Position numbers and translations under genes: made by a program
Notes under the pieces: generated by a model
Databases searched by the model: none
Told to the model about the DNA's origin: nothing
Seen by the model: only the letters and a program-made list of their open reading frames with translations
Source of the DNA: Selaginella moellendorffii
Taxonomy: Eukaryota; Streptophyta; Lycopodiopsida; Selaginellales; Selaginellaceae
Length of the DNA stretch: 64,000 nt
Direction of reading: 5' to 3'
Assembly: GCF_000143415.4 (NCBI RefSeq)
Contig: NW_003314274.1
Location: 2,449,663-2,513,662 of the forward strand
Part shown: in pieces, positions 42,901-54,390 of the stretch
Layout: each line of letters starts with the position of its first letter
Position numbering within the stretch: position 1 is the first letter of the stretch

Positions 42901-45761
42901 GTCTTGTGGAGAGTATGCTGCCATACTGTTTTTCTGCATCACGGACCTTGCAAACATCGATCCCATGTACCAGTACAGTCTACCATGGTTTTCATCGCTT
43001 TTCGTCATATCCATCGCTTCAAGCGAGAAGAACCCGGACCTGATTAAACGCTTGGAGATTATTCAAGACTTCTTTCTATACGTCCTCTACAACAACGTGT
43101 GCAGATCCCTGTTTGAGAAGGACAAGCTGTTATTCTCGTGCCTTTTAGCTTCAAGGATCCTTGAGATGAAAGGTGAGATTTCGGTCCCAGAGTGGATGTT
43201 TTTCCTCACAGGAGGGGTGGCATCGTCGCCCGATCGTCCAAATCCTGCTCCGGAATGGTTGCTGGACAAAGCATGGGGTGAACTTTGCAGGGTGTCCAAG
43301 TTTCCCGCATTTGCCGACCTCAGTGACCATGTGATAGCCAACACGGCCGCGTGGAAGGCCATGTTCTCATCACCGGAGCCACACATGGAAAGAATTCCAG
43401 GAAAATACGACGACGTCACCTCATTCCAGAAGCTGCTCGTTCTTCACTGCATTCGACCAGACAAAGTTATTCCGGGTATACAACGCTTTGTGACTGAGAA
43501 GCTGGGGGAGGAATTCGTCCAGCCGCCGCAGTTCAACCTTGCCTCCTGCTACAAGGACTCGAGTGCAACGTGCCCCCTCATCTTCGTCTTGTCGCCGGGG
43601 AGTGATCCCACCGCTGCTCTCCTCAAGTTTGCAGGTACTGTCCGTCCTTCACCCTGAACTTGATCTCTACAGCTCTTGTTATTGCAGGCGACATGGAAAT
43701 GGGAGACAGGCTTGCTCCCATTTCTCTTGGGCAAGGCCAAGGGCCAAAGGCCGCGACGATGATCACCGATGCCATGGCAACAGGTTCTCAAAACTATAAG
43801 ACAATATTAACTCTAACGCGGCGGACTTGCAAGCAGGTTCATGGGTCCTCCTCCAGAACTGTCACCTTGCTCCGTCCTGGATGCCCGAGCTCGAGAGGAT
43901 TTGCGAGAACGTTCCTGCTGAAGTTCATCAGGACTTCCGGCTCTGGATGACTTCCTATCCAAGTCCCAAGTTCCCTATAACAGTTTTGCAGGTTTGGTGC
44001 TCCTTTCAAATGTGTGCCTGATCTCTTTAATCGCATGATCGATCCAGAACGGGGTGAAGATGACGAATGAGCCCCCGAAAGGCCTCAGAGCCAACATGCG
44101 AAGATCATACGGCCTGGATCCAATATCAAACGAGGAGTTCTTTGAGAGCTCCAACCAGCCCGAGGTTTTCAAAGGCCTCCTGTTCGGTCTCACTTTCTTC
44201 CATGCCGTTGTGCAAGAGAGGCGTAACTTTGGACCTTTGGGGTGGAACATTCCATATGGGTTTGATGACGGAGATCTGAGAATAAGGTAAAGCTTGACAC
44301 TGTTTTAGCGACTGAACTCGAAACTTGTGACTTCTACAGCGTTCGCCAGCTACATATGTTCATCAATGAGAGCACTCCTGGTCAACTTCCATTGGAGGCA
44401 CTGAGATACGTGACTGGAGAATGCAACTATGGAGGACGAGTTACAGGTCTGGATTGTACAGTCTTTTGTCGACTCTTGTGCTCAAGAAAATCTCTCCTCT
44501 GTGCAGATGACAAGGATAGGCTGCTTCTAAACACCATCCTCCGCACAGTTTACTGCCCTGAAATGCCGCAGCCAGGGTACAAGCTCTCTGAGTCTGGCAT
44601 CTACCAGACACCTGAGCCTGGGAACTGGGAATCCTACGCCAAAACCATCGACACATTCCCAATTATCCCGGGGCCCGAGGTCTTTGGCTTGCATACCAAT
44701 GCCGACATAACTAAGGACATGAACGCCACGGCTTTAATCCTCAGCTCCTTGCTCGCAACCTCGGCCGCTATGGTGAGCGCAGGTGGCGGGGGCGGCGGGG
44801 GTGACGGGGGTGGTGGCGAGGGGGGAGTAGCGGTGGTGGTGAGGGAGATACTCAGGATTCTTCCTCCCAACTTTGATATCGAGGCTTGCGAGAGGAAGTA
44901 CCCGGTTCTTTACGAGGAAAGCATGAACACGGTGCTGAGCCAGGAGATGACTCGGTTTAACAAGCTCCTCGACAGGTTGGTTTGGCAATCTTGTGTTTCT
45001 TCTTTTTGCTACAGCTCTCCTTTACAGGATTCGGGGATCGCTCATCAACATGGAGAAAGCGATTCGCGGAGTTGTGGTTATGTCTGCCGAGCTTGAAACG
45101 GCCTATAAGAGCATGATGATCAACCAGGTGCTTTTCTCTTGTCACTTTGACGAAATGTTCCCGAACTCTCTTTGTGGACCAGGTACCCGCGCTGTGGCAG
45201 AAGGTGTCGTACCCATCCCTCAAGCCACTCTCTTCCTACATCACCGATCTCATGGAGAGGCTGCACTACTTGCAAGACTGGTACGACCATGGCGTCCCCG
45301 CAGTCCACTGGGTGAGCGGCTTCTTCTTCGCGCAGTCCTTCCTCACGGCGGCCATGCAAAACTACGCCCGCAAGCACCGCTACGCCATCGACACCCTGGG
45401 CTTCGACTACTTCGTGGTGGATGGCGAGCCAACGCAGGCACCGCGGGAGGGAGTGTACATCAAGGGCCTCTACCTCGAGGGCTGCGCCTGGGATCCCGTC
45501 AACAAGTGCCTGTGTGAGTCGCAGCCCAAGGTGATCTTCGTGCCGGCGCCAATCATCTGGCTCAAGCCCGTGCTCCAGTCGGACATGCGGGACTTCAATC
45601 ACTACAACTGTCCGGTGTACCGGACAATGGAGAGGCGAGGTGTTCTTGCCACGACTGGCCACTCCACCAACTTCTTGATGTATCTCAAGATGCCCAGCAA
45701 GGAGCCGGCCGATCATTGGATACGTCGAGGAGTCGCCATGCTCTGCTCGCTCTCAGACTAA
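30979..45761 (+). CDS. Axonemal inner-arm dynein heavy chain (DNAH3/7/12-like)
   Basis: This is the microtubule motor of cilia and flagella; in a plant it would act in swimming sperm. About 40 short introns interrupt a product I estimate at 4,000-4,200 residues. Landmarks in order are a disordered N-terminus (first exon 30979-31896), [21 protein letters not shown] and the linker. The AAA1 P-loop is [16 protein letters not shown] (near 36,130) with CFDEFNRID as Walker B; a degenerate AAA2 P-loop, GLSFSGKT, lies near 37,130. The AAA3 loop is GSTGTGKS (near 38,335) with [10 protein letters not shown], and the AAA4 loop is [14 protein letters not shown] (near 39,655). The stalk coiled coil with the microtubule-binding tip [19 protein letters not shown] lies at 40,810-41,546. 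The AAA5-AAA6 region and C-terminal domain end [35 protein letters not shown] and [20 protein letters not shown] match the DNAH3/7/12 group. All reading frames I checked stay open, so it looks functional. Confidence 0.93.
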
Positions 45762-45794
45762 AACCCAGACGTAAGAGCGCTAGAGAATGTACAT

Positions 45795-45813
45795 ATGTAT
45801 ATATATATATATA
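45795..45813. repeat. (TA)n microsatellite after the dynein stop
   Basis: A short TA-rich run (tatgtatatatatatatata core) lies in the 90-bp convergent space between the dynein and NudC genes, presumably in the 3' UTR. Confidence 0.7.
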
Positions 45814-45851
45814 TCTATGCTCTGGTTACGTTAGAAAGGAGCCACCTAGCG

Positions 45852-46542
45852 CTAGTGTTTCATACCACCCATGAATGTTTTCGGGTTAGGACACTGGCCA
45901 CTGAATTCTGCTTGCGAGAAATCAAATCCCGGGTGCTACACACGCGATGGAAACGATAAGAGAGAGAAAAGGAGAGAGAAGGCCCTTGACTTGTACCTCT
46001 TCCTGGAAGCGTTCAAGCATTAGTCGACGCTTCTCCAAATCTGCCGAGTAAGGATCCAATTGTCCATGTCCCTCAATCGCGGTTTGCCACGGCTGGCCCT
46101 TGTCTCGTTTCTGGAGATTAATGTGCAGAGTCTCGTCCTCTGAGGAAAAAAGAGTGAGAATGGACCGCGCTCTCAATGGAGGCGGGCGTACCTATTGTCC
46201 AGAACGAGCCATCCAGCTTGACAGGGCCCCCTAGATTGTGCTGGAAAGCGGCATAGCATGGTCAGGCAGCGCATACAACTCAAACTCGGCTTACATTGAG
46301 GTATGGCGGATTCCCTTTGATGCCGACTTCCACATGTTGCAGCTGGATATTGCAGGAGAAGAGCTTCTTGGGAATTTGCTTGGGCAAATCGATGTAGATA
46401 TTCACCTCGTCCAGCGTCTGATCCCACTCGTAGATGGTCTGCCCTGCACATAGTTAGAGCTAAGTGCCCGGCAGTGGAGGGAGGCGGGCATACCATTGTG
46501 GACGAACTTGTGGCGCTTGTCGGGGGCGAGCTTGTCGGACAT
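45852..46542 (-). CDS. NudC/CS-domain protein (NUDCD2-like)
   Basis: This is a small Hsp90-type co-chaperone of the NudC family. Five exons (46542-46494, 46443-46295, 46240-46192, 46139-45997 and 45935-45852) give 157 residues. It opens MSDKLAPDKRHKFVHNG. The CS fold begins QTIYEWDQTLDEVNIYIDLP and continues with CNIQLQHVEVGIKGNPPYLN, GGPVKLDGSFWTIEDETLHI and NLQKRDKGQPWQTAI. The family C-terminal helix is EKRRLMLERFQEEHPGFDFS. NUDCD2 proteins are similarly short and carry the same RxxLxRFQxENPGFDFS end; the longer NudC/BOBBER family has an extra N-terminal coiled coil that is absent here. It converges on the dynein gene (90 bp between stops) and diverges from a Ser-rich ORF. Confidence 0.92.
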
Positions 46543-46994
46543 AGCTGCTCTCGAGGAGGACGCGCCCTAAAATGCTGTGCCCTACTTGATGTGTCTCTGG
46601 AAATAAGTAAACGATTTCCGGCGGTATTAGTTAAAACAAACAGCACACGTGAAAGCATGCGATTTAAACCATGTGTGCTGTTCCCGATTCTCCCTACCAC
46701 CTTGACCACCGAATCCAGTAAACAAACAATTCCCATGACAAGTCATATTATAAGCTCGGCAAGGCGGGGAGAGCGAGTGAGGCGAGTGAAGCGCGGAAGA
46801 GTGCACACTCACAGCGCGCTTTCATGTACCGTGCAGCTTCAACATGGTAAACTAATCTCTCCTTGGTCTTGGTCTTGGCATGACACCAACTGGCGTGGTA
46901 TCAGATCTTCAGGTGGTTGCACCGCAAGTTCCTTGAGCCCAAACATTCCAACCGAGGTGAGGGCCTACTTTTGTTTCCATTCCAACAGAGCTCA
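46543..46994. other. Divergent intergenic region, NudC / Ser-rich ORF
   Basis: These 452 bp contain no convincing ORF and should hold the NudC promoter. The upstream boundary depends on the uncertain start of the Ser-rich gene, whose frame is open back to 46917 with a GTG but no earlier ATG. Confidence 0.5.
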
Positions 46995-47857
46995 ATGTTT
47001 GCTGCAGCCGACACAAGCAGCAGCAAGCCGAGGGTGTTAGCAGCACCAGTCACAAGCGGCAGCACCAGCTCCAGCACCAGCAGCACATCCAAAAGCTCTT
47101 CCAGTAGCAGCAGCAGCAGTAGCTGCTGTGCCTGTGGAGATGCTCCCGAGCAGGAGCTCTCTAACCCAGGAAATCCAAGAGCAGACGAACAACTCACCCA
47201 AGGCCGCCTGATCATGAGCGGCAAAGTATTCCCGACGCAGAGACGAGGCATGGTTGCAGCGCAAGCGCAACGCCGATCTCAGCTTGCCGTTCCTAGTCCT
47301 GCCGCTGCTGACACTGCCAACTGCACCAACAGCATCAAACTCCGGCGAGTGAAGTGCCTCTTTTCTGTCATCCGATCTCCTCTCAAGTGGACATGGCCAC
47401 AGTGCCACTCCCACAAAAGAAGCTCCAGTCGGCCGCGGATAAAATGTGCCAGCTTCCAAAAGGTAATACAATGTTTTAGTGCTCTTCGGTGCTTCCACAC
47501 TTATCTTCCACAGGTGCTCGCCAGGCTGCAAAAGCGGGCCTGCTTTTCATCTTGTCGCACCAGCACCGGCACTAGCAACCACCAGTTGCCAGTCTCAGCC
47601 CAGGTTCCTAATCCAGCTCAAGCGCCAAACAGATTTCTCAGCCCCTCCCACCCTACTGCTGCCTCAGAATCAGTCCAAGTTTCACCTCAGAAACGATCCT
47701 TTCGGAAATCGCTCAGCGCCTCCGACCCGGAATATTGGATCAACAGCAACTCTGACTGTGAGTGTACTTTCGTGTTGCCGAGCGTTCTGATCGTATCACC
47801 CTTAATGCAGACGTCGATTTCGTCATGACAAGTGACATGAAAGATTCCAGAAAATGA
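46995..47857 (+). CDS. Ser-rich hypothetical protein
   Basis: I do not recognise this gene. An open frame starts at MFAAADTSSSKPRVLAAP and runs through a long Ser-rich tract into CCACGDAPEQELSNPG and a basic middle (GKVFPTQRRGMVAAQAQRRS). A GT-AG intron at 47758-47810 moves the frame to a short last exon (47811-47857) ending DFVMTSDMKDSRK. A second possible intron, 47463-47513, is 51 bp and stop-free, so the product is 269 residues if it is retained and 252 if it is removed. The conserved-looking part is near the end: SPQKRSFRKSLSASDPEYW. There is no signal peptide or membrane segment. It lies between two divergent or convergent neighbours and could be a lineage-specific gene or a wrongly called ORF. 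Confidence 0.45.
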
Positions 47858-47992
47858 TCCTGATGTAACTGGCCAAGAGTGTAAACATGTCTAAGCCGAC
47901 ATGGAAATGGACTGCTAGCCATAGCGTTTCCACCTATGTGAAAGAACATTGGTAAACTTCTATAAAAACACAGAATACCTGTTGCGTGGCAG

Positions 47993-50900
47993 CTACTTGT
48001 TGGCCTCTGCAGCTTGAAAGAGCCGACCCAATGCGAAACTTTTCGAACTTTTTGTCTTTCTACAGCTGATGTTTGTGGTTGATCCCGCTCGTACCCTCTC
48101 CATGATCATCTGCTTTCCGGAGTGATCTTCATCGTACGCAACAATCTAGAGAGATGAAAAAGGTCAACCGAGAAGTACCAGGACAGAAGAAAGTACCTGT
48201 GACTCAATCTGAAACTCCTCATGCCCACTGTCGCCACCATTACTTAATGCATTTGAATCGCCTTCATGCTCAAGGAATCTGCTAAAAAATATGACTACAG
48301 CCACCAGGACGACGCCACCAAGCTTACCTTCCCGCCTTTGCGTTCTCAGACAGAAGGCTTCCTTTATCCCTGACAGCAGCTTCAGAAAGGAGCTGACAAC
48401 CGTCAAGGTTTGCAGCGCATAAACATTTCAAACAAAAGGATACGTCGTACTCGTTCTCCTCTTCTCCTGATAAATTTCCTTCCCATTTAGCCTGAGAACA
48501 CGCGGAATGAAATTGCGCGGAACAGTTTAATGACATGAAATCTACCTTGCCTGTTTGAGCCAAAAGATGTTCAATGGCAGCCGCGACATCTGGTTGAGAC
48601 GGCATACTGTCCTCAATCTCGACCCCTAACTGAAATAAGTCTTTGGCGTCGCCACCAGGTGTAGCCTGTGTGTGTTTTGCTATGTCTGGACGATTACTTT
48701 CCGCACCAGTCGTTGACCAGCTAGCGGTCAGCACTTCCCAGGCGTCAAAACCACCTTCATCACACGCAGCTGGCCGTTTACAAGTATCAGAGCTCCTGCT
48801 GTTAGATGACTTCCTCTTCCCTGGCGTGAGACGAAAAGGTCAATTTGGTTTTTCTAATGTAAAGCTCTACCTGAGCAAATTCCTTCGGAGCGACATTTCT
48901 GTGTCACCACCCACTGCGAGCCTTCTATGCGAGAGCGACCTGAAGGAGGAGCTTGCACTGAGTAGTCTTCAAGAGAAACCACTGCGTTCTGTAGCAGAGG
49001 TTAGTAAGCATTACAGTTTACGTGCAAATACCTGGCCAACACAAGCGTAAAGCCACTCGATTGTGACAGCCGGAATACCAAGTAGAACTGCAGCTTGAAA
49101 TTTGTCTCCATCGCCCGCTTTACACAAAAGATGCGTTACCTTCTTCGTCAAGGTGTTGTTGAATTTTGCGCCCAGAAGACCGCAAAGGTGACGGCATAAT
49201 GTCCGATCTTTATCATCGTATTGAGAAATGCATAGTCTGAAGCTCTCAAAACCAGGTAGCGGTATTCTGCAGGGTAAGGGACGGTACAAAACGTGGCCCT
49301 TAGTGTCAAGCAGCTTCCCCTCCTAAAAGATAACCATTGGTACAAAATAAATCACAGAAAACAACTCTCACCAGAAGACACTGTTGTAGCCAATGTATGG
49401 ACACGATGGAGACGTTGAGCTTTGGTGATGGAGAACCGTGGAAACCGATCAAGTAATCAGCTTTGCTGCATGCATCTTCAAAAGCCCCTCCAGCCGCTTT
49501 AATACCTTCAACAATTTCCTTTTTGATCACCTGTTTGGAAGAACAATGTCGGGCCTCATAAGAAGAAAAGATCAATACCTCGTAACAACTGGACTTTTCT
49601 AAGAATGCGAAAGTGACACCGAAAAACACGCCTTTCTCCTTCTGTTCCTTCATATCAGAATTTGCAGCAGAAACAGTTTCTAGGACGACTGCAGTTGCGG
49701 GAGATATGTCGAGGGACTGCACACGGTGAGGTTTCTGAGGAAGCACATCGGATCTAAGGCTCCCTGCCGAAAGCACAAAAGGTTATGAGATGCAGAGAAA
49801 GGTTTAGTACCTGGCAGCATTTGAGATGGAACGTGTGTATTAGCTACACCAATTTCTTGCCGAGTTTGTGCACACTCCTCAAGCCAGGCTGAGGTGACAA
49901 CTTGTATTGCACCCCCTGCAGTAGCCCGTTGAACGCTCTTAACCTCACTGGTTTCGCAAATAGGATGTAAAACATAATAGAGAGAGAGGAAAAAAAGGGA
50001 GGCTTACCTGTCGGATACACTTCCCAGAACAATATGAGTAACTGTCTTATTCAGCTCTATGTACCTTGTGGCTCCACCATCCAAAACAATATCTACAAGA
50101 CGTTTCATGTCATCCGGCTGAAAGCCTACTATATAGAAGCGACAGTTTGCAAGGTACGAATCAGCTTCTGTCCGGCCGCTTCCTTGCAGAGGCTGGACAA
50201 CCTGTAAACCACCTGAATGACACTGATTGGCCACAACCTGATAACTGATGCTTTCCGGCATGTCATCGACCACGCTAGTGTCATTTCTCGCTTGTACTGT
50301 AACTGGGAACAAGTCCTCGTCGAGACAAACTGCTTAAGGAAATGCTGTTAGCGCATCATCCTTTGTCATCATCAATACCTTGTGAGGCTAAACTCTGCCA
50401 TAGCCAATCCTGGTTAACAACCTTGATCGTCCCCCACGTTTTTGAAGCCAAAAACTTTTCCCCGTCGGGCGAGTGTTTCATGTCAAGGAGTTTTCTTTGA
50501 TGAACGATAAAAACCAGCAATGGATATGGTAGCTATGAGATGTGTGCATTCCTTGGTCAGGTTAGGGGAGTAGGATGCCCCGTTCTGGTTTGCAGCTTCA
50601 GCTATCCGCACCCGCACGTCTATCACAACGGTCGCAATAACTCAATTAGCCATGTACGATAGATAGCAGCAACACGTACCAACGGGTACCTGTGTCGCAC
50701 AAATGTTGAGACCAGACAGGGGAGAGAGCTTGTGAGGTCGATGAGGGACAAGCTGGTGTTCCCGAGAGCACAGGTCCAGCCAGCTCAAACCAACAACAGG
50801 CTTCTTTTGTTGGCATGCTACCTGCCATGTAAGTTGCCCAGGAGCTGGGTGGGATACATGTATGAATGAGAAAAGAACCTGATACGCTGGACTGGAGACA

Positions 50901-51478
50901 CCTTTAGCAATTACAAAGTCGGTGGACGAAGAGACGCTGGCATCCAAAGTTCCGCACATGGACGTCACAAGCCACTCGATCTTGGACTGTCAAGGAATGT
51001 AAAGATTGCTATCGTCTCAGGCAGGCACGAGGGATGGCTACCTTGAGCTTTGAATCATCAAAGCCGGTTGCGTGGACACGGATGCCCTCCAACGCGAGGC
51101 AGCAAGTACAAGGTCGCCTGGGAAGTGGCTTGCTCATTTTGGCGCACTGGAAAACACATTGAGGGCCTGCGCATGGAGTGAGTAGCACTAGGCCGAAAAA
51201 CTAAGTAGCTTACCAAGGATCTGACACCCTTTGTCTTGCAACGAGCGGGCTTTGTCCTGCACGAGAGCTAAGGCAGCTAGGGCAAAGAGAGAGCGAGAGA
51301 GAAATACCGAGTCGGGCGCGAAGAGGACGTGGAAATCAAGCGACGAGTGCGCGGATGGATCGCAGCAGATGTTGACCTGGGCGCCGCGCTGCCGCAGGAT
51401 GTCGTGCAGGCTGTCGATGACATCCGGTGGCAGCAGATTGCGCGAGAGGTAGAGCTTGGCCCCGGCGAAGAGCGCCAT
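47993..51478 (-). CDS. MEI1: Multi-BRCT protein, TopBP1/MEI1 homologue
   Basis: This is a nuclear scaffold with several BRCT domains, related to animal TopBP1 and plant MEI1, which act in DNA damage signalling and meiotic or replication stress. It has many exons with short introns. The start is MALFAGAKLYLSRNLLPPDV, followed by a degenerate BRCT. Further BRCTs are EGIRVHATGFDDSKLKSKIE with VVGLSWLDLCSREHQLVPH (about 50,700-51,080), the CRFYIVGFQPDDMKRLV repeat (about 50,020-50,150), the repeat ending VSIVSIHWLQQCLLEGKLLD (about 49,330-49,750), and FESFRLCISQYDDKDRTLC through TIEWLYACVGQ (about 49,040-49,250). The preceding VLYRPLPCRIPLPGFESFR is the strongest MEI1-like stretch. The C-terminal tail IVAYDEDHSGKQMIMERVR with LGRLFQAAEANK is also MEI1-like. 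The stop is at 47993-47995. Exon borders were not all fixed. Confidence 0.87.
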
Positions 51479-51970
51479 GGCCGTGCCCTATTAGGGCAGA
51501 CAAAGCGCGGGAAGATCCGCAGCGAATCTGCATCGAATTTTGAGTGTTTGTACTGGGCAAGCAAGCCATACTAAAAGTGTGCGCATTTAGCATCGGACCA
51601 AGGGGTTGACCGAGCGATGGCCGCACCAGTGACCGGTCCAACGTGGGCCACGTGGTCCAGCTCCAAGTCAAACGTGTGCTGCTGTTGCTGCTGCTGCTGG
51701 TGGTGGCGTTGGGAGTGAACTGGGTAGGTGGTCGCAGCGACCAGTAAGTATGCTTCTTTCTTTTCCTGTATCTTTATAAAGACTGCCACGATTCTTCTCC
51801 TCAATGCTTCCTTGGCGGAGCATTCCACCCAGTTCTCCCTTTTGGCGCGGCGGAGGCGACTGAGAGAGAGAAGGAGAGAGATCGAGATCGGGGACGGAGA
51901 GAGCAAAGAAAAAAGGAAAGCAGCGCAGCGTGGACCAATTCTCGCCACCCAGACGGGCAGATGGCTTCTC

Positions 51971-52012
<42 letters not shown>

Positions 52013-52259
52013 GAGTGTTAATTAGCAGAGCCAGGGGCATCTCCGTAAAACTATAGTTTTGAGAGGAGCCGGGTAAAAATCAATTCCCAGGGAGGAGGCC
52101 GAGATTCTCGTGGGTGGCGTCGTGGTGGTTCCACAAATCCAGTCGGCTGCGTGCTTTGCGTGTGCTTAGAAACGAGAGCGATTCCGGAGAGTTGAGCAGG
52201 GAGCTTGTTGCTCTCGCTCATTCCTTGTCAGATTTGCATCCAGTGGAGGAGCTGTTGCC
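51479..52259. promoter_or_regulatory. Divergent intergenic region, MEI1 / 4CL
   Basis: At 781 bp this is the longest non-coding stretch in the window. It holds a CTG-rich stretch (about 51,678-51,700), a purine-rich block of GAGAGA units (about 51,860-51,905) and the (AG)n run at 51,974-52,008. The 4CL 5' UTR probably occupies the right end. Small ORFs here look random. Confidence 0.55.
51974..52008. repeat. (AG)n microsatellite in the 4CL 5' region
   Basis: A 35-bp uninterrupted AG run about 250 bp upstream of the 4CL ATG, comparable to the GA run upstream of H2A.Z. Confidence 0.9.
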
Positions 52260-54125
52260 ATGGCGACGGATCAGCATGTGGCTGCGGAGTACATATTCAG
52301 GTCCAAGCTCCCCGATATTCAGATCCCCAATCACGTTCCTCTGGCCACGTACTGCCTGGAGCGTGCAGCGGCAGATCCAGAGCTGGGCGGCAAGGCGGCG
52401 CTCATCGATGGGCCGACGGGCACGCAGATGAGCTACGCACAGCTGGGCGTGGCCATCCGCAGGGTCGGCGCTGGGCTGGCCAAGCTGGGAATTGGCAGGG
52501 GCGAGGTGGTAATGCTCCTGCTTCCAAACAGCATCGAGTTCGTGCTCGTGTTCCTGGGCTGTGCGGTGAGGGGCTGCGTCGCCACCACCGCCAATCCCTT
52601 CTACACCCCGCCCGAGATTGCAAAGCAGGCCAAGGCGTCGGGCACCAAGCTCATTGTGACGCTGTCCACGTATGTGGACAAGGTGTCGGGCATTGCAGAG
52701 GTGATGAGCATCGACAGGGAGGTGGAGGGCTGCCTCCACATATCGGCGTTGACGCAGGCGGACGAGGGCGAGTGCCCCGCCGTGGACATCCAGCCCGACG
52801 ACGTGGTGGCGCTGCCATTCTCGTCGGGCACCACCGGCCTGCCCAAGGGCGTCATGCTCACGCACAAGAGCCTCGTCTCCAGCATCGCCCAGCAGGTGGA
52901 CGGTGACAACCCCAACCTCTACATGGCGCCCAGCGACGCCGTCCTCTGCGTCCTCCCCATGTTCCACATCTACTCGCTCAACTCCATCCTCCTCTGCTCG
53001 CTGCGCACCGCCTCCACCATCGTCATCATGCCCAAGTTCGACCTCACGCAGCTCCTGGAGCTGGTGACGCGCTACTCCATCTCCATCGCGCCCATCGTGC
53101 CCCCCATTGTGCTGGCGCTGGCCAAGAACCCCGCCGTGCTGGCCTACGACCTCAGCAGCATCCGGATGGTGCAGTCGGGCGCCGCCCCGCTGGGCAAGGA
53201 GATCGAGGACGCATTCAGGGCGCGTCTGCCGCGGGCCACCATCGGGCAGGGCTACGGGATGACCGAGGCCGGCCCAGTCGTGGCGCTGTGCCTGGCATTT
53301 GCAAAGCACCCCTTCACCGTCAAGCCCGGCTCCTGCGGCACAATCGTGCGCAATGCCGACGCCAAGATTGTGGACCCGGAGACCGGCGCGTCGCTGCCGC
53401 GCAACCAGCCGGGGGAGATGTGCATCAGGGGCCCCCAGGTCATGAAAGGTACTTAATCAATCCATTTGCCACCCCGGAAACCTAAAATTCACGTAAATGA
53501 AATGCTCAGGCTACCTCGGCGATCCCGAATCCACGCGCTCCACCGTGGACAAGGACGGCTGGTTGCACACTGGTGACGTGGCTCTCATCGACGATGACGA
53601 CGAGGTGTTCATTGTGGACCGGGTCAAGGAGATTATCAAGTACAAGGGCTTCCAGGTAATCTTGGGTCGCTTTCCCTCTCACGCGGGACCATTTTTTACC
53701 TTCAGGTGGCTCCCGCGGAACTGGAAGCGCTTCTCATCTCCAACCCATCCATTGCCGACGCTGCAGTCGTTGCGTAAGCCTCTCCCGTGTCTTTGTCTTT
53801 GCTTGCTGCAATGCTCTCTAACGCGTGCACGTCACCTTGGCAGCAAAAAAGACGATCTAACGGGCGAAGTGCCGGTTGCGTTCGTCGTGCGGGCGGCCGA
53901 CTCTCACATCTCAGAGGACGACATCAAGGGCTTCGTCTCCAAGCAGGTGAGTTGGCTTGGGAAAGCGAGCGAGCGAGCGCATCCCCCGTCCCGTGTACTC
54001 ACCGCACTCTCTGTCAGGTTGTGTTCTACAAGAAGATACATTCCGTCTACTTCGTCGATTCCATCCCCAAGAATCCATCCGGCAAGATCCTTCGCAAGGA
54101 GCTCAGAAGTAGACTTTCCTCTTAG
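52260..54125 (+). CDS. 4CL: 4-coumarate:CoA ligase
   Basis: This adenylate-forming enzyme makes CoA thioesters of hydroxycinnamates, the branch point to lignin and flavonoids. The exons are 52260-53448, 53510-53655, 53706-53773, 53844-53946 and 54018-54125, giving 537 residues, the normal 4CL length. The AMP-binding Box I is [15 protein letters not shown], and Box II appears as GEMCIRG (usually GEICIRG). Other landmarks are [93 protein letters not shown] and the catalytic Lys in [12 protein letters not shown]. There is no peroxisomal SKL end (it ends RSRLSS), which favours cytosolic 4CL over the peroxisomal 4CL-like clade. The high-GC first exon creates a long antisense ORF with no meaning. 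Confidence 0.94.
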
Positions 54126-54390
54126 GTGTTACGATTCGTTGTCACAAGTCGACTATTTATTTTATACTTGCAGGGCTCGCACGCTCTTTTTGCTTGTACA
54201 TTTGATTCAGGGCAAGGTAGCTAGCTACCACAGAACAAAATCACATTGCCTGCGCGGCGGTGGAGGTGGTCAGGTTGGTTACACGGTAAGGCTAGGTGTG
54301 TTTGTTGGCTGTTTAGCTACATGTACACGGTGGCTAGCCAGTATATATACTGCGCTGCGTGTATATATAAAAGCCGGCGCGCGCCTCTCT
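54126..54390. other. Convergent 3' region, 4CL / fucosyltransferase
   Basis: These 265 bp lie between the two stop codons. The stretch includes short TA-rich runs near 54,345-54,370. No gene was seen. Confidence 0.55.

Noticed and set aside
52218-53309. 363-residue open frame antisense to 4CL
   Set aside because: It is composed of His/Arg/Gly-rich text without motifs and mirrors the GC-rich third positions of the 4CL first exon. The sense frame is strongly conserved.
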